Made by a program: the position numbers and the translations under genes. The notes below the pieces were generated by a model. That model saw nothing but the letters and a program-made list of their open reading frames with translations. It did no database searches and had not been told where the DNA came from. A DNA stretch of 64,000 bases, from NCBI RefSeq assembly GCF_032773895.1, contig NZ_CP120416.1, forward strand, positions 4,865,001-4,929,000. The letters are read 5' to 3'. Position 1 is the first letter of the stretch. Every line of letters starts with the position of its first letter. The DNA comes from Teredinibacter sp. KSP-S5-2 (GTDB lineage: Bacteria; Pseudomonadota; Gammaproteobacteria; Pseudomonadales; Cellvibrionaceae). Below are positions 15,412 to 24,339 of the stretch, piece after piece.

Positions 15412-16338
15412 TTATTTGACCGGAGCCAACCATTCCGTGCGGTTACTGGCTTCACCGCGAACAGCATTAAAATACATCTCTTGCAGGCGAGTGGTGATTG
15501 GACCGCGACGACCTTCACCAATGACCCGCCCGTCATGCATGCGAATCGGGAGTACTTCTGCAGCCGTACCGGTGAAGAAGGCTTCGTCGGCGACGTAAAC
15601 TTCGTCACGAGTAATACGTTTTTCGTGGATCTTCAGGCCGCACTCGTCGGCAAGTTGGAAAATTGTATTCCGGGTAATGCCGTCCAGACAGGACGTGAGT
15701 TCGGGTGTGTAGAGCTCACCGTTGCGGACGATAAAGATATTTTCGCCACTGCCTTCAGCAACATAGCCTTCATTGTCCAACAGCAATGCTTCTTCGCAAC
15801 CGCAGTCCAGTGCTTCCTTCAACGCCAGCATGGAGTTGATATAGTGGCCGTTTGCCTTGGCTTTACACATCGAAATGTTGACGTGATGACGTGTGTAGCT
15901 GGATGTGCGAATTTTAATTCCCTGTTCTTTGGCTTCAGGAGACATATAAGAAGGCCAGTTCCAGGCGGCGACAATAACGTGTGTCTGCAAATTATCCGCA
16001 CGCAAACCCATGCCTTCTGATCCGTAAAACACCATCGGACGAAGGTAAGCTTCGGTTAAGTCATTTTCACGAACCACCAGCTTTTGCGCTTCGTTGAGTT
16101 CGTCTTTGGAATAGGGCATTGCCATATTCATAATGTGAGCAGAGCGGAACAGGCGGTCTGTGTGCTCATTCAGGCGAAAAATACAGGTTCCGTGGCTGCC
16201 GGCATCGTAGGCTCGTACCCCTTCAAATACACCCATGCCATAGTGCAGGGTGTGGGTAAGAACATGTACCTTTGCATCCTTCCAGGGAATCAATTCTCCG
16301 TCAAACCAGATAACGCCATCGCGTTCGGCGAAAGACAT
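15412..16338 (-). CDS. ilvE: branched-chain amino acid aminotransferase
   Basis: PLP enzyme performing the last transamination for leucine, isoleucine and valine. 308 residues from the ATG at 16338, which has GGAG seven bases upstream; the in-frame TTG at 16350 is not needed. Fold-type IV signatures are visible: WFDGELIPWKDAKVHVLTHTLHYGMGVFEGVRAY at the start, KANGHYINSMLALKEALDCGCEEALLLD (the PLP lysine region), EGSGENIFIVRNGELYTP and ITRDEVYVADEAFFTGTAAEV. This is the standard IlvE pattern and length. It follows glnE on the same strand, an order also seen in Pseudomonas. Confidence 0.95.
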   Translation of the reverse strand: MSFAERDGVIWFDGELIPWKDAKVHVLTHTLHYGMGVFEGVRAYDAGSHGTCIFRLNEHTDRLFRSAHIMNMAMPYSKDELNEAQKLVVRENDLTEAYLRPMVFYGSEGMGLRADNLQTHVIVAAWNWPSYMSPEAKEQGIKIRTSSYTRHHVNISMCKAKANGHYINSMLALKEALDCGCEEALLLDNEGYVAEGSGENIFIVRNGELYTPELTSCLDGITRNTIFQLADECGLKIHEKRITRDEVYVADEAFFTGTAAEVLPIRMHDGRVIGEGRRGPITTRLQEMYFNAVRGEASNRTEWLAPVK

Positions 16339-16446
16339 AAATAACTCCAAATATATAAATCAATTCTGTCGTCAAATAACGGCACCAATGGCCGTAAGTC
16401 GTTTGCCTTGCTTATGGTAGAAACACTCAACAGCAAAATCTTGTAT

Positions 16447-16471
16447 AGCTCAGTTACTCTAAAACTGAGCT
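16447..16471 (-). repeat. 9-bp hairpin between glnE and ilvE
   Basis: AGCTCAGTT (16447-16455) / AACTGAGCT (16463-16471), perfect stem with a 7-base loop, 10 bases after the glnE stop. There is no good T-run on the minus strand, so it may be a partial terminator or an RNA processing/stability element rather than a full stop. Confidence 0.5.
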
Positions 16472-16481
16472 CAGTACGCAA

Positions 16482-19406
16482 TCAGGGCTGGGTCTCAAGA
16501 AGCTTGTTCCAAATGGCGATAACTTTTTGCCTTTCCTCAACAAGCTGGTTTCCGGGCACTTTCCGAGTCTTATGTTGCAGAGTCAGACGGTGTCCTTCGG
16601 CGCGTAGAACTTTGTAGGCTTCGATTAGCTGCTCAACCTCTTGGGTAGCGAGCAGGTTGGATTGCGCAAGGCTTTCCAGAATACGGATGTTGTCCGTGAA
16701 TTTTACGAGTGCCGGTTCAGTGTTTGCCCAAGCAAGAACCGCATATTGAACCATAAATTCAATGTCAACGATACCGCCGGGATCCTGCTTTAAGTCGAAT
16801 AGTTTTTCACCCAGGTTATGTTTGTCGCTACCCAGGTGTTCGCGCATTTTTATGCGCATGTCGATCACGTCTTTTTTCAGTTGGGCGATGTCTCTTGGTG
16901 TCTGCAGGATTTCTGCCCGGATCTGCTCAAATTCGCTTGTCAGTTCCGGATCTCCGGCCACCACTCTCGCCCGACATAATGCCTGGTGTTCCCAGGTCCA
17001 GGCTTTGTCTTTCTGGTATTTATGGAATGCCTGAATTGAGGGGACAAGCATTCCCGATGCACCGTCTGGGCGTAACCGCATATCGGTATCGTATAGCTGG
17101 CCGGAATGCATATTGGTGGTCAGGAAGTGAATAATTTTCTGTCCCAGACGCATAAAGAAAGTTGTGTTATCTAACGGCCTTTCGCCATCGGTGGAACCGT
17201 TGGATTGGGCATTGTGGATAAACACCAAATCCAGATCGGACTTATGGCCCATCTCAATGCCGCCGAGCTTGCCGTAACCCACGATGATCATTTTAGGTGT
17301 TTCGCTCATCTGGCCTCCGGGGTAGCCGTGTCTGGCTACCATTTGATTCCAGCTGTGGCGAAGTATGTAGTCCAACAGTACCTCGGCGATATAGGTTAAG
17401 TAATCACTTACTTTCATCAATGGTAGTGCGCCGGTGATCTCACAGGCTGCGACTCGCAGAGCGTGGGATGACCTGAAATAGCGCAGGGCTTCCATCTGGG
17501 CTTCCAGGTCATTCTCATCGATCCTCAATACCAGGCGGCGTAGCTCGTCTTCCAGATCTGACTTTTCCGGTGGAGAGTACAGCGAAGAGGGGTCGAGTAA
17601 CTCATCCAGAAGCGCAGGGTATTTGGTAATTTGATCCGCAATCCAGGGGCTGGCCTGGGTCAGCTTGATTAGCTGATCCAGCGCTTTAGGGTTTTCGTTC
17701 AGTAGTAGCAGGTAGGCGCTACGGCGCATAACGGCCTTCACCAGATGCAGAATGCGCTTCAGGGTTGCGGCGGGTTCGGAGGCTTTAGCCACCTGTGCCA
17801 GTAACCTTGGCATAAACTCATCCAGGCGTTCCCTGCCTGTTGCATGCATGCCGGTGCGGGATATTTTGGCCAGACTTTTTATCTGCTCGTAGGATTGCTC
17901 GGCGTCTTCATGATTGTGTTCTTGTAATAGGTTAATGCAAGCTTCTTTGTCCAGGGCAAGGTGCCACAAATCCGACCATTTGGCATAGTCCACGGTTTGC
18001 GTCTGGTCCTGTTGGTTGGGGTCGGCAACCACCTCCTGAAATTCTTCTCTGACAATTTCTCTGTGTTGTTCGAGTGTTTGATAAAACGCATCCCAGTGCT
18101 CGAACCCCATGATTCTTGCCAGGGTGGCTTTTTGCTTATCATCGATCGGCAATTTTTGGGTTTGTTTATCGTCGTAGCCTTGCACGGCATGTTCGACGTT
18201 GCGAAGAAAACAATATGCGTCGGACAGCTGTTTGGCTTTACCTTCGGGCAGGCTTTTATATTCTTCAAGAAGCGGCAGAATGGTCAGTAGGCGATTATCC
18301 TGCAGCACCCGTTCGCGGCCACCGCGAATCAGTTGGAAGGCCTGAGCAATAAATTCAATTTCACGTATACCACCGGAACCAAGTTTGACGTCTTCTTGAA
18401 GTTGGCGCCGGGCAACTTCCTGATTAATCATGCGCTTCAGTTTTCTTAGGGCTTCGATTACCGAAAAATCAATGTATTGGCGGAAGGTGAAATTTCTCAG
18501 CAGTTTCATCAGTTCTTCGGTGTAAGTGGCTTCACCGGTAGTGGCGATGACTCGGGCTTTGATCATCGCGTACCTTTCCCATTCCCGGCCCTGTGTTTGG
18601 TAGTAGTTCTCTAGCGAGTTGAAGTTGCTGACCAGAGGGCCGCTTTCGCCATACGGCCTCAGGCGCATATCTACCCGAAAGACAAAGCCGTCGGCTGTTT
18701 GTTGGTCAAGGGACTGAATGATGGCTTTACCCAGGCGAGTAAAAAATTCCTGATTAGTCAGGTTTTTTTGCGGATGATCTGTTTCGCCGCTTTCCGGATA
18801 GCAAAAAATTAAATCAATATCGGATGACAGATTTAGTTCTCCTGCGCCGAGTTTGCCCATACCGAGAATCAGCATTGGTTGTGTTGTTCCAGCAGTATTT
18901 TTTGGGTAGCCCCATTTTTGCGCCAGGTGATGGTAGTGGAAATTAAGCGCGTGTTGCGCGGAGGCTGTTGCCAGAGCACTTAATTCAGCGGTTGTTTCCA
19001 GCGTAGATGCAATACGATTGAAGTCGCGCCAAATGATGCGGCTCATAGCCATTTGGCGAAAAAGTCGAAGCTGCCTGGCAAGTTGTTCTGCGTCCGCTTC
19101 CTGTATTTGTTCTGCTAACTTGTCGTGGTAAGTCGCCAGATCCCATGTCTGATCGAAGTCGGATAGTTCTGCAAACCGGGTAAATCTGTCGATATTTATT
19201 AACCAGTTTTTTTGTAAATACTTACTGCCATAGGTTGCGGTTAAAAACTCGGTAATTCTTGATGGTCGTTGAGAGAAAAAATCAACGATAGAACTCGAGG
19301 GGCTATCACTCATTTTGGCGATAAATTGTTCGATAAATGCGGTAAGGTCAGGTGAATCGAAATCGTTTTTCGCCTGTTCAATAAGTGCTTTTTTTAAATT
19401 TTCCAT
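16482..19406 (-). CDS. glnE: bifunctional glutamine synthetase adenylyltransferase/deadenylylase
   Basis: Attaches and removes AMP on glutamine synthetase under control of PII proteins, tuning nitrogen assimilation. 974 residues (family about 945-980). Both nucleotidyltransferase-like halves are visible: GMGKLGAGELNLSSDIDLIF near 182-201 (removal domain) and GYGKLGGIEMGHKSDLDLVF near 705-728 (transfer domain), each with the SD(I/L)D acidic pair. RLRPYGESGPLV and RLRPDGASGMLV follow each, and the connecting regulatory region has GGIREIEFIAQAFQLI and GGIVDIEFMVQYAVL. All key residues seem intact. The upstream gap to the porin gene carries nested inverted repeats near 19475. Confidence 0.97.
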   Translation of the reverse strand: MENLKKALIEQAKNDFDSPDLTAFIEQFIAKMSDSPSSSIVDFFSQRPSRITEFLTATYGSKYLQKNWLINIDRFTRFAELSDFDQTWDLATYHDKLAEQIQEADAEQLARQLRLFRQMAMSRIIWRDFNRIASTLETTAELSALATASAQHALNFHYHHLAQKWGYPKNTAGTTQPMLILGMGKLGAGELNLSSDIDLIFCYPESGETDHPQKNLTNQEFFTRLGKAIIQSLDQQTADGFVFRVDMRLRPYGESGPLVSNFNSLENYYQTQGREWERYAMIKARVIATTGEATYTEELMKLLRNFTFRQYIDFSVIEALRKLKRMINQEVARRQLQEDVKLGSGGIREIEFIAQAFQLIRGGRERVLQDNRLLTILPLLEEYKSLPEGKAKQLSDAYCFLRNVEHAVQGYDDKQTQKLPIDDKQKATLARIMGFEHWDAFYQTLEQHREIVREEFQEVVADPNQQDQTQTVDYAKWSDLWHLALDKEACINLLQEHNHEDAEQSYEQIKSLAKISRTGMHATGRERLDEFMPRLLAQVAKASEPAATLKRILHLVKAVMRRSAYLLLLNENPKALDQLIKLTQASPWIADQITKYPALLDELLDPSSLYSPPEKSDLEDELRRLVLRIDENDLEAQMEALRYFRSSHALRVAACEITGALPLMKVSDYLTYIAEVLLDYILRHSWNQMVARHGYPGGQMSETPKMIIVGYGKLGGIEMGHKSDLDLVFIHNAQSNGSTDGERPLDNTTFFMRLGQKIIHFLTTNMHSGQLYDTDMRLRPDGASGMLVPSIQAFHKYQKDKAWTWEHQALCRARVVAGDPELTSEFEQIRAEILQTPRDIAQLKKDVIDMRIKMREHLGSDKHNLGEKLFDLKQDPGGIVDIEFMVQYAVLAWANTEPALVKFTDNIRILESLAQSNLLATQEVEQLIEAYKVLRAEGHRLTLQHKTRKVPGNQLVEERQKVIAIWNKLLETQP

Positions 19407-19469
19407 AGGAAACCGAGGTGTTTATAACGTGTTAGTCTTTAATTATAAGCGAGCAATATAACCTGGGGT

Positions 19470-19503
19470 CAGTTTCATGCAAGCATGAGGTAAGCGCTGA
19501 CTC
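19470..19503. repeat. nested inverted repeats in the glnE-porin intergenic region
   Basis: TCATGC (19475-19480) / GCATGA (19483-19488) is a near-continuous palindrome with central AA. It sits inside GTCAG near 19468-19472 and CTGAC near 19497-19501. It lies about 70 bases before glnE and 155 before the porin, so it could serve either gene. Only the symmetry supports this. Confidence 0.3.
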
Positions 19504-19642
19504 ACATCAAGGAAAAAAAGAGCAAAACACGCATAATGCTGCCTTAAAATTCCGGCTCAGAAAATTCCTAGTTTGAACACACCGATGCAGCATGTTTCTG
19601 GGCATCGTCACATTAAAAACCTAAGTAATAAGTGAGACTAAA

Positions 19643-20857
19643 ATGAAAACGAGCAATATTGCCCTAGTGGCAGGCTTGGTCACCGGCATGGGCTTAAGTG
19701 CCACTGCGTGGTCAGGGGCCAAAATCGCAGTCGATGATAATATTTCGGTTACCGTGGGTGCTCGAGTACAAGCCTTAGCGATTCGTACAGATAAAGATCT
19801 GGATGGCGACGGTGATTACGAAAAAGACAACGACTTTCGAGTTCGTCGTGCCCGACTTCTGGTCAAAACCCAGTTACAAGATAACCTGACCTTTTTTATC
19901 CAGACAGAGGCCTCTGACGATGAAGGTGGTACGGGTTCCGATATGCGTGTTATCGACAGTTGGGTGAATTACAAGTTTGATAACTGGCTGCAATTGTATG
20001 CAGGTCAACATATGGCTCCTGCTTCGCGCCAGGCTCTTACTGCATCAAATAAAATGATGGCCATCGATCGCCCAGGGAACAACACCAAAAACCTTACTTG
20101 GGGTGCGCGAACCATGAGTGGTTTTAACACCGCTACATTTGGCCCATCAAATGACTCTGCAATTTCCGGGCGCAATGCGGTGCGTGATGTGGGTATGAGT
20201 TTATTTGGTGCCGGCGAACTGGGTGAAGGTGTGCATCTGAAGTATTACGCGGGCATGTTTGATGGTGTGCAAAAATCATCAGCAGCGGAAGACAACTTAC
20301 GTTATACCGCGCGTGTTCAGTTGAACTTGATGGATGACGAAGCGGCTTTTTGGAACTCGTCTACATACCTCGGTAAAAAGAAAACCGTTGGCTTTGGGCT
20401 TTCCTATGATGTGCAGGATAAAGTTCAAGACGCGACCTTGGTCGACGAAAATACCGGAGATTTGGTCGGTGATGGCGACTACACCTATTGGAGTATTGAT
20501 GCCTTTGCTGATCTACCTCTTGGCCCAGGTGCTTTAACCTTGGAAGCAGCATATTCTGATTTGGATCTTGGTAGTGCTACGCAACAATCTGTGCAGTCAC
20601 AAGGCAACGGTTGGTATTTGCAAACCGGTTTTTACATTAATCAATGGCAACCATGGGTAGAGTTTGAAGCCTGGGATAGCGACTCTGCAAACGGAGCAGG
20701 TAGTTATGATATGTTTCGTGTTGGTGTGAATTACTACATTCAAGGTCACAATGCGAACTTTAAGCTGGGGTTGGAAAAATTGAATTCCGACCAGAATATC
20801 ACCGCTGAAGAAGACTCTCTTACTTCATTGGTGTTTGGTATCTACACTAACTTCTAA
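19643..20857 (+). CDS. phosphate/polyphosphate-selective porin (OprP/OprO family)
   Basis: 404 residues with a signal peptide cut near the end of ATAWSGA. The body is a 16-strand-type barrel. It shows the OprO/P family sequence NDFRVRRARLLVKTQLQDNLTFFIQTE, WVNYKFDNWLQLYAGQHMAP, GMFDGVQ and a final strand ending ...VFGIYTNF with the C-terminal Phe needed for outer-membrane assembly. Family members are anion channels, some specific for phosphate. Selectivity depends on an arginine ladder that I cannot assign here. I saw no convincing Pho box in the 236-base upstream region. A strong hairpin terminator follows. Confidence 0.85.
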   Translation: MKTSNIALVAGLVTGMGLSATAWSGAKIAVDDNISVTVGARVQALAIRTDKDLDGDGDYEKDNDFRVRRARLLVKTQLQDNLTFFIQTEASDDEGGTGSDMRVIDSWVNYKFDNWLQLYAGQHMAPASRQALTASNKMMAIDRPGNNTKNLTWGARTMSGFNTATFGPSNDSAISGRNAVRDVGMSLFGAGELGEGVHLKYYAGMFDGVQKSSAAEDNLRYTARVQLNLMDDEAAFWNSSTYLGKKKTVGFGLSYDVQDKVQDATLVDENTGDLVGDGDYTYWSIDAFADLPLGPGALTLEAAYSDLDLGSATQQSVQSQGNGWYLQTGFYINQWQPWVEFEAWDSDSANGAGSYDMFRVGVNYYIQGHNANFKLGLEKLNSDQNITAEEDSLTSLVFGIYTNF

Positions 20858-20865
20858 GTTATGCC

Positions 20866-20898
20866 ATAAGGTTTCACTCGTTGTGGGTGAAACCTTAT
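20866..20898. terminator. bidirectional hairpin terminator
   Basis: Perfect 12-bp stem ATAAGGTTTCAC (20866-20877) / GTGAAACCTTAT (20887-20898) with a 9-base loop, between the porin stop and the convergent PAS-GGDEF gene. Its right arm overlaps the stop codon of the latter. Confidence 0.75.
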
Positions 20899-21857
20899 TC
20901 CCCTCGGAAAATAACGGAATTATTTCTTCCCGAACGTTTTGCCTGATAAAGGGCTTTGTCCGCGCTATCCAGCCATGATGATTTATCGCCCATTTGCGGT
21001 GTGAGTTCGGCTATGCCGATACTGATGGTGTAGTTGATAACATGGTTTTCGTAGTAAATAACGTTGTTTTCCATTTGTTTGCGTATTCGTTCTGCCACTA
21101 CCTTTGCGCCTTGCGCGTTAGTGTCTTCCAGTAAAACAGCAAACTCTTCCCCGCCGTAGCGTCCGGCAATATCAATATCGCGAATAATATCTCTTACCAC
21201 TGCCGATGTTTGTCTGATGACTTCATCGCCGGCTGGGTGTCCGTAGGTATCGTTAATGCGTTTAAAGTGGTCAATATCAAACATCAGCATGGAGGTGGTG
21301 TGCTGATGGCGTTGGAAGCGTTTGTATTGGTGATCGAGTTCCTGTTCCCAGGTTTTCCTGTTCAATAGGCCGGTTAAACCATCGGTACGACTCATATGGT
21401 GCAGCTGCTCATTGGCCGATTGCAGTTGCAGTTTGTTAACCGCAACTTCGGTTACGTCGTAGATGATCATGCATATATGGTCTACTTTGCCGGTGGAATC
21501 ACTCAGTGGAATGATTGTGCTGTTCTGGTACATAAAATCGGCCTGACCGGTAATAGGCCGATAGTTTTTAAAACGAAATAAGTAGGGGCGCTGTTCCCAG
21601 GTGGTAAAGGCAGAATTGTGCAGCACATAGATGGATTGGACTTTTCGGCGAAACCAGGACTCCGGTAACTCGGGAAAGAGTTCAAACAGGTTTTCGCCCA
21701 AGACTTCAGTGGGGAGCATGGCGCTGTGGTTTTGCATAAAGCTATTCCACAGTTGCACGTTGAACTGCTTATCAAGAATAACAAGACCCACGTCGATGCT
21801 CTGCAGAACATCCATCAACCAGTGGAAATCATGTAGGAATTCTTGCGAATCTGACAT
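20895..21857 (-). CDS. PAS-GGDEF diguanylate cyclase
   Basis: Soluble 320-residue cyclase making c-di-GMP from GTP. The N-terminal PAS domain (about 12-140) ends with the DVTE linker. The GGDEF domain (about 155-320) has FDIDHFKRINDTYGHPAGDEV, the active site GGEEF (235-239) and the inhibitory I-site RDID (226-229) five residues before it, so product inhibition is likely. There are no membrane segments; the PAS signal is unknown. The upstream gene on the same strand is a CheC-like protein ending 25 bases before the start, so they look like a two-gene operon. Confidence 0.92.
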   Translation of the reverse strand: MSDSQEFLHDFHWLMDVLQSIDVGLVILDKQFNVQLWNSFMQNHSAMLPTEVLGENLFELFPELPESWFRRKVQSIYVLHNSAFTTWEQRPYLFRFKNYRPITGQADFMYQNSTIIPLSDSTGKVDHICMIIYDVTEVAVNKLQLQSANEQLHHMSRTDGLTGLLNRKTWEQELDHQYKRFQRHQHTTSMLMFDIDHFKRINDTYGHPAGDEVIRQTSAVVRDIIRDIDIAGRYGGEEFAVLLEDTNAQGAKVVAERIRKQMENNVIYYENHVINYTISIGIAELTPQMGDKSSWLDSADKALYQAKRSGRNNSVIFRGE

Positions 21858-21882
21858 TCCGTCTCTTTATTACTGCACCGGA

Positions 21883-22494
21883 TTATTCGAGTAAATAATC
21901 TAATTTTAAAAGAAGACGCTCAATTGAGTCGTCCGTCATTACTATGAGTATGTCACAGTTAACTTCGTAGTCTTCTAATTGATAGTTTATTTCCGTTACC
22001 AGGGCGTGATCCCAGCGCGCATTTTCGACGTTAAACAGCTCGGACAGTTTTTGGTGTTGCCCCAATACTAACGGGGGACCAAAACTGAACTCCATGTCTA
22101 TCTGGTCTGCGATACCGTTTAGGCAGGCGCCAAACAATATGTTGGTTGCATCCATCAGTAGTTCGCGTTCTGCCTGATCGTCAAGCTCATCATCATAGTT
22201 CATCAGCTTGGCGAGGTCGGTAAAACTGGTATCGCTAAAAAGAAGTATAGCTTCCCCGGCGATCCCGCCACCAGTGAATCCTTGGCAGACACCGGAAATA
22301 GAATCGTTGACGTCTACAGCGTGAAGAGCCATGACAATATCCGAAGGCTTCATGACTTCAATATGAGGAATGGATAGGATAACAAACGTATCGAGCAGAC
22401 GTGCCAGCTTATCGGCCGCTTGCCCCATAGCGACGTTGCTAACTTCTTGTAAGCAGTCCCTGTGATCCTCGCTGAGATTGAGTACTACGCTCAT
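21883..22494 (-). CDS. CheC-like phosphatase family protein
   Basis: 203 residues matching the CheC/CheX/FliY fold. Two active-site-like motifs are present: EVSNVAMGQAADKLA with Glu17 and Asn20, and MDATNILFGACLNGI with Asp115 and Asn118. Family knowledge: CheC proteins dephosphorylate CheY using Glu-x2-Asn. The first site is canonical; the second has Asp in place of Glu. No other chemotaxis gene is in the window, and the gene leads an operon with a diguanylate cyclase. It may therefore act on the receiver domain of a c-di-GMP or histidine kinase pathway instead of on flagellar CheY. That is inference. Confidence 0.82.
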   Translation of the reverse strand: MSVVLNLSEDHRDCLQEVSNVAMGQAADKLARLLDTFVILSIPHIEVMKPSDIVMALHAVDVNDSISGVCQGFTGGGIAGEAILLFSDTSFTDLAKLMNYDDELDDQAERELLMDATNILFGACLNGIADQIDMEFSFGPPLVLGQHQKLSELFNVENARWDHALVTEINYQLEDYEVNCDILIVMTDDSIERLLLKLDYLLE

Positions 22495-22581
22495 AAACCT
22501 TCTAATGGCATTTTTCTGACATGTATTAACTATTCTAGTCGCATAGCGCTAAAATGCAGGAAATTCTTGGGGGAGGTCGAG

Positions 22582-22609
22582 CGGCTGCCGGAAAGAAGCC
22601 GTTTTTTTT
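22582..22609 (+). terminator. terminator-like hairpin in the gloC leader
   Basis: CGGCT (22582-22586) / AGCCG (22597-22601) with a 10-base loop, followed by eight T (22602-22609), on the plus strand 40 bases before gloC. The stem is short. It could be attenuation or the end of a small upstream transcript. Confidence 0.35.
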
Positions 22610-22649
22610 GCTGCCTTTGCCCCTGATGTGAATAAATACTGGATACATT

Positions 22650-23294
22650 ATGAAATTCAAGATTGTCCCTGTTACTCATTATCAACAAAATTGCTCAATC
22701 ATATGGTGTGAAGAAACGCTTCAGGCTGCGGTTGTTGATCCCGGTGGCGATGTCGACACGATTCTTGCCGAGGTGGAGAAGCTGGGTGTTGAGTTAAGCA
22801 AAATCATTCTGACCCATGGCCACATGGATCATATCGGTGGCACCGCAGAGTTAAGTAAACGTAAGGGGTTGACGATTGAAGGGCCGCACAAAGAGGATAG
22901 CTTTTGGCTTTACGCTCTGGACCAACAGGCACAAATGATGGGCTTCCAGCCGGTGGAAAGCTTTGAGCCCAGTCGCTGGCTAAACCATGGTGATAGTGTT
23001 CAGGTTGGCAATCAACAGTTGGATGTCTTGCATTGCCCGGGTCATACACCGGGACATGTGGTTTTGTTTGATTCAAAGAGCAAAACGGCGTTTGTTGGTG
23101 ATGTATTATTTAGCGGCTCAATCGGCCGTACAGATTTTCCCAAAGGCGACTACAATCAGCTAGTTGATTCTATTCGTACCCGTTTATGGCCGTTGGGGGA
23201 TGATGTGCAATTTGTTCCCGGACATGGTCCAATGTCGAATTTTGGTCATGAACGAAAAACCAATCCCTTTGTGGCCGACAGCCGCTTTGGTTAA
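22650..23294 (+). CDS. gloC: metallo-beta-lactamase fold hydrolase, glyoxalase II type (GloC/YcbL)
   Basis: 214 residues, co-linear with E. coli YcbL/GloC (215), which hydrolyses S-lactoylglutathione. The opening (KIVPVTHYQQNCSIIWCEE) is family-typical. Metal-binding THGHMDH (His56, His58, Asp60, His61), LHCPGHTPGHV, FVGDVLFSGSIGRTDFP and the final FVPGHGP supply the remaining ligands. It is a cytoplasmic enzyme. The DUF2750 gene follows 23 bases later on the same strand. Confidence 0.92.
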   Translation: MKFKIVPVTHYQQNCSIIWCEETLQAAVVDPGGDVDTILAEVEKLGVELSKIILTHGHMDHIGGTAELSKRKGLTIEGPHKEDSFWLYALDQQAQMMGFQPVESFEPSRWLNHGDSVQVGNQQLDVLHCPGHTPGHVVLFDSKSKTAFVGDVLFSGSIGRTDFPKGDYNQLVDSIRTRLWPLGDDVQFVPGHGPMSNFGHERKTNPFVADSRFG

Positions 23295-23317
23295 ACCACT
23301 TTCTATTGGGGTGTTGT

Positions 23318-23713
23318 ATGAGTGATGCAGCCGACCAGCTTATCGAGCTTGGTGAAGACTACGAAGAAAACTACCATTTGTTTTTGGAAGACGCGATTGC
23401 CACCGGGTGTGTTTGGGGGTTGGAAAATAGCGAAGGTTGGGCGTTATGCCCTTCGCTTGCTAACGACGATCTGGATGTGATGCCGTTATGGTCTCAACCG
23501 GAGTATGCCAAGCAGCATTGCATTGAAGAGTGGAGCGATTACGAGCCTGTTCCCATCGCGTTGGATGAGTTGTTGGATGATTGGTTACCCGGCATGCATG
23601 AAGATGTGCTTTTGGTTGGGGTCAACTGGAATGCGGATATGGAAGGGGTGGAAATAGAACCTCTGGATTTGATTGAGGACGTGGATAAGCTCGCTGAAAA
23701 TATGGAGGAGTGA
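23318..23713 (+). CDS. DUF2750 family protein
   Basis: 131-residue acidic protein (many Asp and Glu, about 9 Trp/Tyr) with GCVWGLENSEGWALCPS near 28-44, SQPEYAKQHC, and a DDWLPGMHED segment, matching the DUF2750 family of small proteins with no established role. The ATG at 23318 follows GGGG at a suitable distance; an in-frame TTG at 23306 is not needed. It is probably cotranscribed with gloC and converges with the thioredoxin gene. Confidence 0.82.
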   Translation: MSDAADQLIELGEDYEENYHLFLEDAIATGCVWGLENSEGWALCPSLANDDLDVMPLWSQPEYAKQHCIEEWSDYEPVPIALDELLDDWLPGMHEDVLLVGVNWNADMEGVEIEPLDLIEDVDKLAENMEE

Positions 23714-23724
23714 CCCGCAAGCAC

Positions 23725-24276
23725 CTATTTCTTTGCGGCGGGGTCAGGAGCCCAATGAGTGACGTCTTTGATTTTTGCGATCACCTCATTAACCTTTTGT
23801 CCCGCCTGTCTGCGATACACGATTTTCTTATCAGGGCCGACCACAATCACGCCCGGCGTGCCTTTTATTCCAAACCGCTTCGCCACGTTGTCGCACTTTA
23901 ACGCGGTTTCAAGTTCAATCTTTTTGTTGTTCAGATAGCGTAAGGGCTCGCCGTCTTCCCAGATATTCAGGGCAAATATTTTAATTTTGCGACCTTCAAT
24001 TTCCTGGTTAAGCGTGTTGATGGCAGGTAGCAGCTCCCGACAGTGGCGGCACCAGCTTGCCCAAAATACCATGACCACAGAATTGCCTTGTTCCAGCTCG
24101 GAATACAGGGAGAGTTCTTTCCCCGATACGGTGCTGATCATCCAGTTGGGAGCCATATTTTCGCTCTGGATATCTGTCAGCACTTGAGGTGTCTCAGCGG
24201 CGTTTACCACCAAGTTAAGGCAGAGTCCAAGAGGCAGAAAAAATATGCCCAGGCGCTTTAAAATAGAGTGTGTCAT
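23725..24276 (-). CDS. periplasmic TlpA-like thioredoxin
   Basis: 183 residues. The N-terminal hydrophobic stretch (9-25, RLGIFFLPLGLCLNLVVNAA) is a signal peptide or anchor. The thioredoxin fold has VVMVFWASWCRHCRELLP with active-site Cys76-Arg-His-Cys79 and the cis-Pro loop GTPGVIVVGPDKKIVYR. This is the TlpA/ResA type that reduces disulfides outside the cytoplasm, often for cytochrome or copper-protein maturation; no such genes adjoin it, so the client is unknown. Confidence 0.87.
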   Translation of the reverse strand: MTHSILKRLGIFFLPLGLCLNLVVNAAETPQVLTDIQSENMAPNWMISTVSGKELSLYSELEQGNSVVMVFWASWCRHCRELLPAINTLNQEIEGRKIKIFALNIWEDGEPLRYLNNKKIELETALKCDNVAKRFGIKGTPGVIVVGPDKKIVYRRQAGQKVNEVIAKIKDVTHWAPDPAAKK

Positions 24277-24339
24277 GGTTTTGGTAAAAGTCGTCTTTAT
24301 CCTGGAATAATGAGTTGCTGAAGGTCTTAGATAGTAAAG

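Noticed and set aside
15481-16020. 179-codon plus-strand ORF opposite ilvE
   Set aside because: Lies entirely antisense to the complete ilvE; no domain and no ribosome site.
19407-19642. Possible Pho box for the OprP/OprO-like porin
   Set aside because: The only similar bases (CATCGTCACATTAAAAACC near the end) do not form two direct CTGTCAT-like repeats.
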